Shown: positions 34,671 through 43,327 of the stretch, in pieces | Layout: each line of letters begins with the position of its first letter | How positions within the stretch are numbered: the first letter of the stretch is position 1 | Assembly (NCBI RefSeq): GCF_030826625.1 | Contig: NZ_JAPJNQ010000004.1 | Location: 1 to 61,988, forward strand | From: Corynebacterium sp. | GTDB lineage: Bacteria; Actinomycetota; Actinomycetes; Mycobacteriales; Mycobacteriaceae | Reading direction: 5' to 3' | DNA: 61,988 bases | Translations under genes and position numbers: made by a program | The notes under the pieces: model-generated | The model's input: the letters and a program-made list of their open reading frames with translations, nothing else | What the model was told of the DNA's origin: nothing | The model's database searches: none

Positions 34671-36380
34671 TTAAAATGGCGGCTCATCATCAGTGTCGTT
34701 GTTTGTCGTCGAGCTGTTGCCCGAAGCTGTGTCGTTGTAAGACGTGCCGTTGTTCGGTTCGAAGTTGCCTGATGTTCCCGAGTGGGCATTGAAATCATAG
34801 GCACTTTCGTGTGCACTGCCGTCGGCATCCGAACCAGGACCGTTTTCTTTCAATTTCACAATTGCTGCGCGGATCATCGCTAGTTGTTCCTGGCAGGCCT
34901 CAATCTTGATTGCATGCAGATTCGGGTTGTTAATCGCGTGTTCCAGACGGAACACGTTGTCATGCCAGAATTGCTCTTCCTGAGTTTTCGTCATTATTGA
35001 TTGGGTTTCATTTTGTACTTGTAACTCTCGGAATGCTTGCTCCCGGTTGTTATCACCTCCGGTTCCTTCCTGTTCTTTCGATTGTTTCTGAAGTTGTCTC
35101 CGATGCTGTTTCTGATGTTCTTTTTGTGCTTGCTCGCGCTGTTCTTTGCGGTGACAATTCATTTTTTGCGCAACGGTCTGAACCCAACGACGATTGGAAG
35201 GGGCTAAGGGGCCGTCGGCCTCTGTTGATTGCCAACTGCCATCGGCGAACAACCACACGATTGTGCCGCTCGCTGGTTCAAAGATTGGGCGGGCGCGTTT
35301 GTCAGTTTTGATGTTGTGGTGGTGTTGGCACAATGCGATTAAATTCGTCGGGGTTGTTGGACCGCCTTGGTCGTATTCCACGACATGATCCATCTGGCAG
35401 TTGGTCGCCGGTTGGGTGCACCCAGGGAATCGGCAATGCCCATCACGACCAACCACAGCAGAGCGCATCGTTGGAGTAGTGGCATAACCAGCAACTACAG
35501 CGTTTGTGGTCGCATCCATGTCATAGTGTTTAGACGCTTGCGAAGCGAGATGGTCAGCAGCGTCGCCAAGCAAAGTCTGCACGCCACCGCCAGTTGTTGT
35601 GGACACAAACAGTGGAGCATTAGCGACATCGCTAGCCCGGTAGCAGTTTAAAGTCACGTTGGTCTGGCCTTTGCTCAAAAGCAATTCAATGGTGGCGTCG
35701 CGAAGTGAAATCCCTGCTTGTTTGGCGTGTTCGCGGATATGAGCATCGACCGTGATTGCCGTTTCCGCATCAGTTTCAAAGCGGAATTCGTGCGTGTCGT
35801 TTTCATTCCGGAGGACACATGGAATATCCGTGACCTCATAGTTTGGGCGAGAAGGCTTCTGCTTTTTGGTTTTGTCGCGCACAGATTCGTCGTGAAGTTC
35901 AATCTCCCTGGTGATTCGGCGCGAAATCGCCCGCTTTGATGGCATTTGTTGTGCCGGTTTTGTGGGGGTTAAATAGTCGACTAACAAATCGTCGATTATC
36001 GAGAACAACCGCGCATTCACAGTGCCAGCTTTGAGCATGGCGCGGTCAATCGCGATCCACCGATCGAGATCAATATGCCACAACGAGGTGGCAAGTGCGC
36101 GGAGTTTTGGCAGGTCAATCATACGATAGTATGCGTTGATGATGGCACTGACTTTAAAGGAATTGAACCCGCTGTTCGCAATCATCTCTTGAAGCATCAA
36201 GTCGTAATCATCGTCGGCGAGATTAATAGCGGTCTTCCACGCAAGATATTCATGCCGACGGAGTTTGAGCATCGTTTGCGCGTGTTTACTGTCTGGATTG
36301 CAATGGGTGAAATACGCGGTGGAGGCGCCGTCGGCATGCGAAGAATCGGAAGACTCGTCGTGCTTGTTGTTGTCTGCCAT
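34671..36380 (-). CDS. DUF222 / 13E12-type protein with HNH nuclease domain
   Basis: 569 residues. The N-terminal half is the actinobacterial DUF222 helical region, and the HNH zinc nuclease core reads GHCRFPGCTQPATNCQMDHV with LIALCQHHHNIK. The Cys, His and Asn residues are intact. A long Gln/Lys/Arg-rich coiled segment and an Asn/Ser/Asp-rich tail follow. These families are abundant in actinobacterial genomes and often linked to mobile or intron-like history; physiological role unknown. A weak SOS-like box lies 65 bp upstream of the start. The stop codons of this gene and the convergent AAA ATPase are 5 bp apart. Confidence 0.9.
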   Translation of the reverse strand: MADNNKHDESSDSSHADGASTAYFTHCNPDSKHAQTMLKLRRHEYLAWKTAINLADDDYDLMLQEMIANSGFNSFKVSAIINAYYRMIDLPKLRALATSLWHIDLDRWIAIDRAMLKAGTVNARLFSIIDDLLVDYLTPTKPAQQMPSKRAISRRITREIELHDESVRDKTKKQKPSRPNYEVTDIPCVLRNENDTHEFRFETDAETAITVDAHIREHAKQAGISLRDATIELLLSKGQTNVTLNCYRASDVANAPLFVSTTTGGGVQTLLGDAADHLASQASKHYDMDATTNAVVAGYATTPTMRSAVVGRDGHCRFPGCTQPATNCQMDHVVEYDQGGPTTPTNLIALCQHHHNIKTDKRARPIFEPASGTIVWLFADGSWQSTEADGPLAPSNRRWVQTVAQKMNCHRKEQREQAQKEHQKQHRRQLQKQSKEQEGTGGDNNREQAFRELQVQNETQSIMTKTQEEQFWHDNVFRLEHAINNPNLHAIKIEACQEQLAMIRAAIVKLKENGPGSDADGSAHESAYDFNAHSGTSGNFEPNNGTSYNDTASGNSSTTNNDTDDEPPF

Positions 36381-36444
36381 GATTTGCTCCCCGAACGTGA
36401 TTGCTAATGAAGATATTTTAAGTTTAACGGTGATTGTTTGAAAA

Positions 36445-36458
36445 CGAAATGGTGTTCG
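36445..36458. promoter_or_regulatory. SOS-like box upstream of the DUF222-HNH gene
   Basis: CGAAATGGTGTTCG differs at one position from CGAAC-N4-GTTCG. In the longer corynebacterial LexA consensus, as I recall it, 14 of 16 positions fit. It lies 65 bp before the HNH gene start. Binding is not certain. Confidence 0.4.
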
Positions 36459-36569
36459 AATTTATTGCTTCCCTAAAAACTTGCGGCGGCGTTCGAAGTA
36501 ACCGTCATTCTTGACGTTAATGTGCTGTTAAGTGGCGATTTAACATAAACGTCATCACCTTACAATCGA

Positions 36570-36588
36570 ACATTGCACAGTGTAATGT
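36570..36588. promoter_or_regulatory. 19-bp imperfect inverted repeat upstream of the C4-dicarboxylate carrier
   Basis: ACATTGCACAGTGTAATGT is symmetric apart from one base pair and the centre. It is about 267 bp upstream of the GTG start, in an AT-rich promoter-like stretch. It is probably a dimeric regulator site; I do not recognise the regulator. Confidence 0.45.
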
Positions 36589-36854
36589 GCAGGCAGATTT
36601 AACCAAACAAGTTTTCTTATGGTCTAATGTCAGTATCGAATATTTAATCCAATCAGAAAACGTGAAATTAGATCAGGGAAGGAGTGGCAACCGTCCTAAC
36701 GCCTAGACGTATGGAGGTGCAAAACACATATGGGAACCACCACAAATGGCGAGCTTTGGACAATAAAACCTGGCAATTGAGGCGACAATAGAGATGGAGA
36801 TCGCGAGAGCAGCTAGCAGCATCGCGAGAGCAACTAACTACAGGGGAGACAGAC

Positions 36855-38162
36855 GTGGTTATCGTACACATTGTCATCGTCCTCGCTGCCATATTCTTGG
36901 GTGCGCGGATTGGTTCCATCGGCATTGGTATGGCCGGTGGTTTGGGCGTCGTCCTGCTGGGCCTTTCTGGAATCCCGGTGACCAGGGATGATATTCCTTT
37001 CGACGTCATCGGCATCATCATGACGGTCATCGCTGCGATTGCTGCGATGCAGCGCGCTGGCGGTATGGATTATCTTGTTCACATCGCCGAGCGTTTCCTG
37101 CGGAAACACCCGAAGCGCATCACTTTTTACGCGCCAATTGTCACCTGGCTGATGACGGTGCTCGCAGGTACCGGCCACACCGCCTTTTCGACGCTGCCTG
37201 TGATCGTGGAAGTCGCCAAAGAGGGCAAGGTCCGCCCGTCGCGTCCATTGTCGATCGCGGTGGTGGCCTCGCAGATGGCGATTTGTGCCTCGCCGATTTC
37301 CGCCGCCGTCGTCCTGTTGGCTGGCCTGCTGGAACCGCAAGGCGTGGGGTACTTGCAGGTGCTTGCCGTCGTCATGCCGGCGACGTTCCTGTCGATCTTC
37401 CCGGCCGCCTGGTTGGCTAATAAATTTGGCAAAGAGCTTGTCGACGACCCCGTTTACCTCGAACGCAAGGCTCAAGGCTTAGTTGCGGAACCACGCGGTG
37501 CGCACAACTACCAACCAGACGCGGGCGCGAAGGCTTCTGTTCTGGTGTTTATTACGGCAATCGTCGTCGTCATGGCCTGGGCGACGGTGACCTCCGAGCA
37601 GGTCGGCCTGATTGCCGATCCGACGTTGCCACGTAACGAAGCCATCATGACGGTGATGCTGACGGCCGCGGCGATCATCGTCATGCTCACGAAAATTCCG
37701 GCGGGTGATGTGCTCAATACGCCGGTATTCAAATCCGGTATGTCTGCTTGTGTCTGCGTGCTGGGTGTCGCGTGGTTGGGTACGACGCTGATCAACCACT
37801 ACCTCGACGATATCCAGAGCTTGGCTGGTGGTGTGCTCGAATCTTCGCCGTGGCTGCTGGCCGTCGTGCTCTTCTTCGGTGCGGCACTGCTGTACTCGCA
37901 GGCAGCGACCACGAAAGCGCTCATGCCCGCTGCGCTCGCTCTCGGCGTCAACCCGGTTACCGCCGTCGCCGCGTTCCCGGCAGTATCCGCGCTGTTCATC
38001 TTGCCGACGTACCCAACTCTGCTGGCGGCCGTCGAAATGGATGACACCGGCACCACGCGTATCGGCAAGGCGGTATTTAACCACCCATTCCTGGTCCCCG
38101 GTGTGGTCAGCATTGCCAGCTCGGTGCTGCTCGGTTATGCGTTTGGAGCAGTGATTATCTAG
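36855..38162 (+). CDS. anaerobic C4-dicarboxylate transporter (DcuA/DcuB family)
   Basis: 435 residues, 10-12 membrane helices. Family stretches include LAAIFLGARIGSIGIGMAGG, QRAGGMDYLVHIAERFLRKHPK, FYAPIVTWLMTVLAGTGHTA and SQMAICASPISAAVV. It exchanges or takes up aspartate, malate, fumarate and succinate, with succinate efflux in fumarate-respiring relatives. The start is GTG, with AGGGGAG 8 bases upstream. panD, which uses aspartate, lies convergent just downstream; a shared aspartate theme is possible but unproven. Confidence 0.9.
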   Translation: MVIVHIVIVLAAIFLGARIGSIGIGMAGGLGVVLLGLSGIPVTRDDIPFDVIGIIMTVIAAIAAMQRAGGMDYLVHIAERFLRKHPKRITFYAPIVTWLMTVLAGTGHTAFSTLPVIVEVAKEGKVRPSRPLSIAVVASQMAICASPISAAVVLLAGLLEPQGVGYLQVLAVVMPATFLSIFPAAWLANKFGKELVDDPVYLERKAQGLVAEPRGAHNYQPDAGAKASVLVFITAIVVVMAWATVTSEQVGLIADPTLPRNEAIMTVMLTAAAIIVMLTKIPAGDVLNTPVFKSGMSACVCVLGVAWLGTTLINHYLDDIQSLAGGVLESSPWLLAVVLFFGAALLYSQAATTKALMPAALALGVNPVTAVAAFPAVSALFILPTYPTLLAAVEMDDTGTTRIGKAVFNHPFLVPGVVSIASSVLLGYAFGAVII

Positions 38163-38230
38163 CAGCGATTTTCTCGCGCTGATTATCTACGGCGCCTTCA
38201 TCCAGCGTTCTTCAGCAACCGGAATCACGC

Positions 38231-38644
38231 TTATTCTGGGTGTCGCGGGTTCAGCAGATCCGAGCCTTCCGGAGCATGCGCAGGGTCGGCGCCGGCTTCC
38301 ACCTGCTTATTCTGCTCGTCGACGAAGATGACGCGCGAGCGGTAATCGTGCAGCTCCTCTGTGTTGTACTGCGCATAAGCGATGATGATCACCAGGTCGC
38401 CGGGGTTTATCAGGCGCGCGGCCGCTCCGTTGATTCCGATGATGCCCGACCCGCGTTCGCCGGTGATCGCATAAGTGGTCAGGCGATTGCCGTTGTTGAT
38501 GTCAACGATGTCGATCTGCTCGCCCTCGAGAATGTCCGCGGCCTCCATCAAAGCCGCGTCGATGGTGCACGAGCCGACATAATGCAGGTCCGCCTGCGTG
38601 ACGGTGGCTCGATGAATCTTAGATTTCAGCATGGTACGCAACAC
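38231..38644 (-). CDS. panD: aspartate 1-decarboxylase (proenzyme)
   Basis: Makes beta-alanine from L-aspartate for pantothenate and CoA. 137 residues. MLRTMLKSKIHRATVTQADL then HYVGSCTIDAALM, with self-cleavage expected between Gly24 and Ser25 to form the pyruvoyl group. Further family residues are TYAITGERGSGIIGINGAAA with Tyr58 and the GING loop. The C-terminus (PAHAPEGSDLLNPRHPE) is a short extra tail as in other corynebacteria. Divergent from the DUF4143 gene, with the 23-bp repeat array in between. Confidence 0.96.
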   Translation of the reverse strand: MLRTMLKSKIHRATVTQADLHYVGSCTIDAALMEAADILEGEQIDIVDINNGNRLTTYAITGERGSGIIGINGAAARLINPGDLVIIIAYAQYNTEELHDYRSRVIFVDEQNKQVEAGADPAHAPEGSDLLNPRHPE

Positions 38645-38675
38645 GGCACATACCTTAGTCGGTACGGTGATGCGG

Positions 38676-38836
38676 TGATAAACGGCCGGTTAAAGAAATG
38701 ATAATCGGCCGGTTAAAAGAATGATAAACGGCGTGCTAATGAGGTGTTAAATGGTCGGTTAGAATGGTGATAAATAGACTAGTAACTAAGTGATAAACGG
38801 TCGGGTAGCAAAGAGATAAACGGTCGTTTTCAGTGC
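38676..38836 (+). repeat. 23-bp direct repeats, seven units, upstream of the DUF4143 ATPase
   Basis: Units start at 38676, 38699, 38722, 38745, 38768, 38791 and 38814, with no spacing change. The consensus begins TGATAAACGGYCGGTTA and ends in a purine-rich stretch. The first ten bases are best conserved; unit 5 is most diverged and unit 7 starts A instead of T. The array ends 13 bp before the DUF4143 start codon and begins 32 bp before panD on the other strand. It has no open coding sense and is not CRISPR-like, since there are no spacers. Confidence 0.92.
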
Positions 38837-38849
38837 TAATATCGAGGTC

Positions 38850-40208
38850 ATGGCTCTTAGCGGGTATCAATCAGATGGCCAGGAAAAATCAGGCAGCAAT
38901 GCACAATCAAGCAATGCACGATCAAGCGGCAACGCGAAGAATTACCTTTGGCGCTACATCGATGACGAACTGGAAGCGCTGGATGGTCTCACAGCGATCG
39001 CGATCGATGGGGCAAAAGGCGTCGGCAAGTCCGAAACCAGCATCCGTCGGGCAGATGAAACCTGGCATCTAGACCGGGATAACGAGCGCGAATTGCTCTA
39101 CGCCCAGATGGATAAAATCTTGCAGGGCCCGGGCACAATTTGTCTTGATGAATGGCAACATGTCCCGCAGGTGTGGGATGCGGTGCGGCGCAACGTCGAT
39201 AAGCACGTGGCTACCAGGTATTTGCTGACTGGTAGCGCTACCCCCACAAGTGGCGTCGACACGCACTCCGGTGCAGGCCGGATTCTGTCATTGCGCATGC
39301 GCCCGCTATCGGTGGCAGAACGTGACAACACGCAGCCTAGTGTCCGGATAGCGGAACTATTCGAGCAGAAAAATGATTTCCGTGTAGAAAATCCCCGCGT
39401 AGAAATTAGTGGTGCAACTGATTGGCAGTTGGCCGATTATGCCGAAGCAATTTGCTCGACCGGGCTGCCAGGCATCCGCACGCTGCCGCCGCGCGCCCGC
39501 AGGCAGCACGTAGCGTCTTATATCCACCGGGTTATTGACCGCGATATTCCGGAGCAAGGACTGTTGGTGCGCAAACCGGAATCCTTGCGGGCCTGGTGGC
39601 GTGCCTACGCTGCAGCATCGTCGACGCCGACGGCATACAACAAAATACTGGATGCGGCGACGGCAGGAGACAGCAACAAAACTTCCAAAGAAACAGCCCA
39701 GGGCTACCGCGATATGCTGCAAAAACTTTGGTTGCTTGATCCCGTCCCGGCGTGGCACCCGAACCGCACGCCGTTGAAACGCCTGACCACCGGGCCCAAA
39801 CATCAGATTTTTGATCCGGGAATTGCAGCAGCCTTGCTGGGCGTCACAGCAGAAATGTTGGTCTCGCGTGATCCGGGCAGCTGGGAGCTGTTCGGTCAGC
39901 TGTTTGAATCTTTGGTTACCCTGACGGTTCGCGCAGCCGGCCAGGCAGCCGAGGCAGAGACAGCACACCTGCGGTTGCAAGGTGGAAGCAGAGAAGTCGA
40001 TCTGATTCTGGAGCGTTACGACGGCAAGGTCATTGCTTTTGAGGTTAAACTCAGCCCGGTCCCCACAGACCGCGACGTGCGGCATCTGAATTGGCTGGGA
40101 GAACAACTTGGTTCCCGGCTTGTCGACAAAATCGTGGTCACCACGGGAAGCCATGCGTATCGGCGTGCCGACGGATGCGCAGTTGTTCCTCTTGCATTAT
40201 TGGGCTAG
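38850..40208 (+). CDS. DUF4143-type AAA_14 ATPase with PD-(D/E)xK-like C-terminal domain
   Basis: 452 residues. A Ser/Asn/Gln-rich head (1-30) precedes the ATPase domain: Walker A AIDGAKGVGKSETS (Lys60), Walker B TICLDEWQHVP (Asp100-Glu101) and the sensor-like LLTGSATPTSG. The middle is helical with an HTH-like region. The DUF4143 domain at the end has REVDLILERYDGKVIAFEVKLS, a D...ExK nuclease-like pattern. Function unknown in this family; ATPases of this kind are widespread and often patchily distributed. The array of seven 23-bp repeats ends 13 bp upstream. Its last 36 bases are included in the 539-bp tandem duplication downstream, without damage to this copy. Confidence 0.85.
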   Translation: MALSGYQSDGQEKSGSNAQSSNARSSGNAKNYLWRYIDDELEALDGLTAIAIDGAKGVGKSETSIRRADETWHLDRDNERELLYAQMDKILQGPGTICLDEWQHVPQVWDAVRRNVDKHVATRYLLTGSATPTSGVDTHSGAGRILSLRMRPLSVAERDNTQPSVRIAELFEQKNDFRVENPRVEISGATDWQLADYAEAICSTGLPGIRTLPPRARRQHVASYIHRVIDRDIPEQGLLVRKPESLRAWWRAYAAASSTPTAYNKILDAATAGDSNKTSKETAQGYRDMLQKLWLLDPVPAWHPNRTPLKRLTTGPKHQIFDPGIAAALLGVTAEMLVSRDPGSWELFGQLFESLVTLTVRAAGQAAEAETAHLRLQGGSREVDLILERYDGKVIAFEVKLSPVPTDRDVRHLNWLGEQLGSRLVDKIVVTTGSHAYRRADGCAVVPLALLG

Positions 40209-41251
40209 TGCACGAGAGCCCCCAGAACCCGCAGAAACCCAGAATCTGCAGCTCGCGCTATGCTCCGCTATGCTTCCCGCCGCGCACCCGCCCCCGGAAG
40301 CGCCACCGCAAACTCGGGTTCGGCGAAACCGGCCTCGGCAAACGCCTGCGCGATGGCTTCCGCGGTCTCTTCAACCTTCTCAGCAGGCAACAACGCGATT
40401 GACGAACCACCGAAACCACCACCGGTCATGCGCGCACCGAGCGCGCCGTGTTTCATCGCGACCTCGACGGAGACGTCGAGCTGCGCGACGCTCACCTCAT
40501 AATCATCACGTAGCGAAGCGTGGCTAGCCTGCATGGATTCGCCAAAACCGGCCAGATCACCCGCCTGCAGCTGCTCGATCGCCTCCGCTGTGCGGGCAAT
40601 TTCGCTGACGATATGCCGCACCCGCTTGGCGACGGTTTCCTGCCACTCCGCGTCATCCACACCCTCGGGCGTGTTTGCCGCTGCCCAGCGCGCGGATGCA
40701 ACTTCCGCATCGGATGCGCAGTTGTTCCTCTTGCATTATTGGGCTAGTGCACGAGAGCCCCCAGAACCCGCAGAAACCCAGAATCTGCAGCTCGCGCTAT
40801 GCTCCGCTATGCTTCCCGCCGCGCACCCGCCCCCGGAAGCGCCACCGCAAACTCGGGTTCGGCGAAACCGGCCTCGGCAAACGCCTGCGCGATGGCTTCC
40901 GCGGTCTCTTCAACCTTCTCAGCAGGCAACAACGCGATTGACGAACCACCGAAACCACCACCGGTCATGCGCGCACCGAGCGCGCCGTGTTTCATCGCGA
41001 CCTCGACGGAGACGTCGAGCTGCGCGACGCTCACCTCATAATCATCACGTAGCGAAGCGTGGCTAGCCTGCATGGATTCGCCAAAACCGGCCAGATCACC
41101 CGCCTGCAGCTGCTCGATCGCCTCCGCTGTGCGGGCAATTTCGCTGACGATATGCCGCACCCGCTTGGCGACGGTTTCCTGCCACTCCGCGTCATCCACA
41201 CCCTCGGGCGTGTTTGCCGCTGCCCAGCGCGCGGATGCAACTTCCGCATCG
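40172..41251 (+). repeat. 539-bp tandem duplication (two copies, 2-bp shared junction)
   Basis: 40172-40712 is repeated as 40711-41251, displaced by 539 bp; I saw no mismatch in the parts I compared. The copies meet at a 2-bp CG overlap. Each copy contains the last bases of the DUF4143 gene, the short convergent gap and the 3' third of galK. The left copy therefore carries a useless galK fragment (40268-40660) and the right copy a DUF4143 tail. Both full genes remain intact. Identity implies a very recent event or an assembly artefact. Confidence 0.9.
40268..40712 (-). pseudogene. galK 3' fragment in the duplicated segment
   Basis: Encodes the last 148 or so residues of galactokinase, including VDDAEWQETVAKRV and MTGGGFGGSSIALLP, identical to the intact gene at 40807. 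There is no start site, and the duplication junction cuts it off at the 5' side. Confidence 0.85.
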
Positions 41252-42099
41252 TCTGCATAACGCAAACTGCTCACGCCCAGGTCAGCGGTGACGCCATCGA
41301 CGACGGCACGACGTGAGGCGTACTGGCCGTCGGCAAGCGTGTGCGGGGCATTCGTGTTGGTGATCAGCACGGCCAAGCCACGGTCGGCGATCTGGAACGG
41401 CACCTGGTGGGTGGAATCGGTGGCGAAATCAATCGCGAGCGCGTGGCCCGGCTCGGCGAATAACGCAATGCGCTGGTCCAAACCACCAGTGGAGGCCCCG
41501 ACGACCTCGTTTTCCGCGCGGATCGCCGCCTGCATGAGCGCAGTGCGAATGGACGACTGGGAAGTATCGGTGCGGGCATCGTCGTCAAGCCCGGCCAAAT
41601 CCGCGGAAGCCAACGCCACCGAACATTCCAGGGCAGCAGAACTGGACAAGCCTGCGCCGACCGGCACATCCGAGATGATCGCGATGTTTAGCCCAGGCAA
41701 ATCCAAGCCAGGCAGATCCAACCCAGACAGTTCCAGGCTCGCCGCCCACACGGTGCCGACGACGTACCCCGCCCAATCAGCCGGATAACCAGGGCATACC
41801 TGATCCATGGCGATCTCGGTGTGCATGGTCTCAGCTCCGAACTGCGAAACCACGCGGTAGACACCGTCGTTGTTCAGCGCCGCGGCAACATAGGTGCGCT
41901 GCGACAGTGCGAAGGGCAGGCAGATGCCACCGGCATAGTCGACGTGCTCGCCGATCAGGTTTACGCGCCCCGGCGCCGACCACACGCCGGCGGGCTCAGC
42001 AGGCACAGCGGGCTTTGCAGCTCCGAAGTGTTCCCGATACAGCGCCGTGACATCGGCGACTGCCTGCTCAGGGGTGCGGGTGGAAAACCAATGAACCAT
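40807..42099 (-). CDS. galK: galactokinase
   Basis: Phosphorylates galactose at C1 with ATP (Leloir pathway). 430 residues with all GHMP kinase motifs: WSAPGRVNLIGEHVDYAGG near the N-terminus, DVPVGAGLSSSAALE for ATP binding and MTGGGFGGSS near the end. ATG 42099 gives MVHWFSTRTPEQAVADVTAL, which fits the family; the open frame to 42210 adds unrelated sequence and overlaps galT. Lies 50 bp after galT, same strand, so probably cotranscribed. Its 3' third is duplicated downstream. Confidence 0.96.
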   Translation of the reverse strand: MVHWFSTRTPEQAVADVTALYREHFGAAKPAVPAEPAGVWSAPGRVNLIGEHVDYAGGICLPFALSQRTYVAAALNNDGVYRVVSQFGAETMHTEIAMDQVCPGYPADWAGYVVGTVWAASLELSGLDLPGLDLPGLNIAIISDVPVGAGLSSSAALECSVALASADLAGLDDDARTDTSQSSIRTALMQAAIRAENEVVGASTGGLDQRIALFAEPGHALAIDFATDSTHQVPFQIADRGLAVLITNTNAPHTLADGQYASRRAVVDGVTADLGVSSLRYADDAEVASARWAAANTPEGVDDAEWQETVAKRVRHIVSEIARTAEAIEQLQAGDLAGFGESMQASHASLRDDYEVSVAQLDVSVEVAMKHGALGARMTGGGFGGSSIALLPAEKVEETAEAIAQAFAEAGFAEPEFAVALPGAGARREA

Positions 42100-42149
42100 C
42101 GTGATCAGCGACTTTCTAATTCTGCGCACTATTGCGCTGTATTGCGTTC

Positions 42150-43313
42150 TTATTCTGTGACTTCGCGGAAGCGCTCGGCGATGCGCTCCGGGGTGGTATC
42201 GGAAATCCACGCGCCCTGGCCAGACTCGCTACCAGCCAAAAACTTCATGCGCCCTGGCGAACGCATCAACGAGAACAGCTGCAGGTGCAAGCGTCCATCA
42301 TCCGGCGCATTGACCGGCGCCTGATTCCACGACGCAATATACGGCGTGCGCTCGACGCCCGGGAAGAACCGATCCATGCGCCCGAGAAGATCCAGGTACA
42401 GCCGGGTCAGTTCGTGCTTTTCGACGTCAGTCAGCTCTGCGAAATTCGGCACCGCGCGGTGCGGCATGAGCATGATTTCCACCGGCCACTTCGCAGCCGC
42501 AGGAACGAAAGCCGTAAAGTGCTCGCCCTCGACGACGATGCGCTGGCCGTCGGCATGCTCGGAATCCAGAATGTGATCGAACAGATCTGGGCCGGTGCCA
42601 GCGCTAGTGCCAGTGTCAGCCCCGCCTTGCGCCTCCCGAAATTCCTGCGCACGGGCAGCGATCTGCGCGGCGCGCTCCGGCACGAACGGATAAGCATAAA
42701 TCTGGCCGTGCGGGTGCTGCAGCGTGACACCGATTTCCTCGCCCCGGTTTTCAAACGGGTAGACATACTCGATGCCGGGCAGCGCGGAAAGCTCTTTGGT
42801 GCGGTGCGCCCACGCCTCGACGACGGTGCGAGCGCGGTGAAAAGGCAAGTCACGAAATGAAGCCTGCGAATCCGAGGTAAAACACACCACCTCGCAGCGG
42901 CCGTGGCCGGGTGCGGTGGGAACGAAAGGAGCGCCGGCAGAGCCAGAATCAGCACCCGAGCCAGCCTGTAATTCCGACTTCGCCAACGACGGGAAGCGGT
43001 TCTGGAACACCACGACGTCGTAGTCGTCGGCAGGAATCTCGGTCGGCAGCTGGCCCGGACGGGTCGGTGCCAGCGGGTTTTCATTCGCTGGCGGCAAAAA
43101 CGTGCGGTTCATCCGGTGCGCCGCGTAGGTGTACCAGGCACCAGTCAGCGGATCCTGCCGCAGCTGGGAAGCGCTGCTGGTCGCTGGGAGCTCGCGTTTG
43201 TCGACGAGCGCCCGAGTGTGCTGCCCCGAGACATATTCTTCCGTATCGTCGAAATAGAGCAGCTCGCGACCGTCGGCAAGCTGGGTGCGGGTAATGCGCA
43301 TCGGATGCTGCAT
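42150..43313 (-). CDS. galT: galactose-1-phosphate uridylyltransferase
   Basis: Exchanges UMP between UDP-glucose and galactose-1-phosphate. 387 residues with the active-site loop VTLQHPHGQIYAYPF, whose second His forms the uridylyl intermediate. Also AHRMNRTFLPPANENPLAP and FQNRFPSL near the N-terminus, and ILDSEHADGQRIV in the C-terminal half. A Ser/Gly/Ala-rich insertion (ELQAGSGADSGSAGAPFV) sits after the FQNRFPSL segment. Between the symporter/small protein and galK. Confidence 0.96.
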   Translation of the reverse strand: MQHPMRITRTQLADGRELLYFDDTEEYVSGQHTRALVDKRELPATSSASQLRQDPLTGAWYTYAAHRMNRTFLPPANENPLAPTRPGQLPTEIPADDYDVVVFQNRFPSLAKSELQAGSGADSGSAGAPFVPTAPGHGRCEVVCFTSDSQASFRDLPFHRARTVVEAWAHRTKELSALPGIEYVYPFENRGEEIGVTLQHPHGQIYAYPFVPERAAQIAARAQEFREAQGGADTGTSAGTGPDLFDHILDSEHADGQRIVVEGEHFTAFVPAAAKWPVEIMLMPHRAVPNFAELTDVEKHELTRLYLDLLGRMDRFFPGVERTPYIASWNQAPVNAPDDGRLHLQLFSLMRSPGRMKFLAGSESGQGAWISDTTPERIAERFREVTE

Positions 43314-43327
43314 GGAAAACTCCAGAA

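Larger units (their letters stand above)
36381..36854. other. AT-rich divergent intergenic region
   Basis: 474 bp without a supported gene, between the HNH gene and the dicarboxylate carrier. It holds an SOS-like box at 36445-36458 and an inverted repeat at 36570-36588. The stretch 36530-36660 is AT-rich and likely carries promoters. Short open frames at 36794-36991 overlap the carrier gene and look like noise. Confidence 0.5.

Noticed and set aside
38676..38836. The 23-bp repeats as a small CRISPR array
   Set aside because: Units are contiguous, degenerate and lack spacers or a hairpin; no cas genes are linked.
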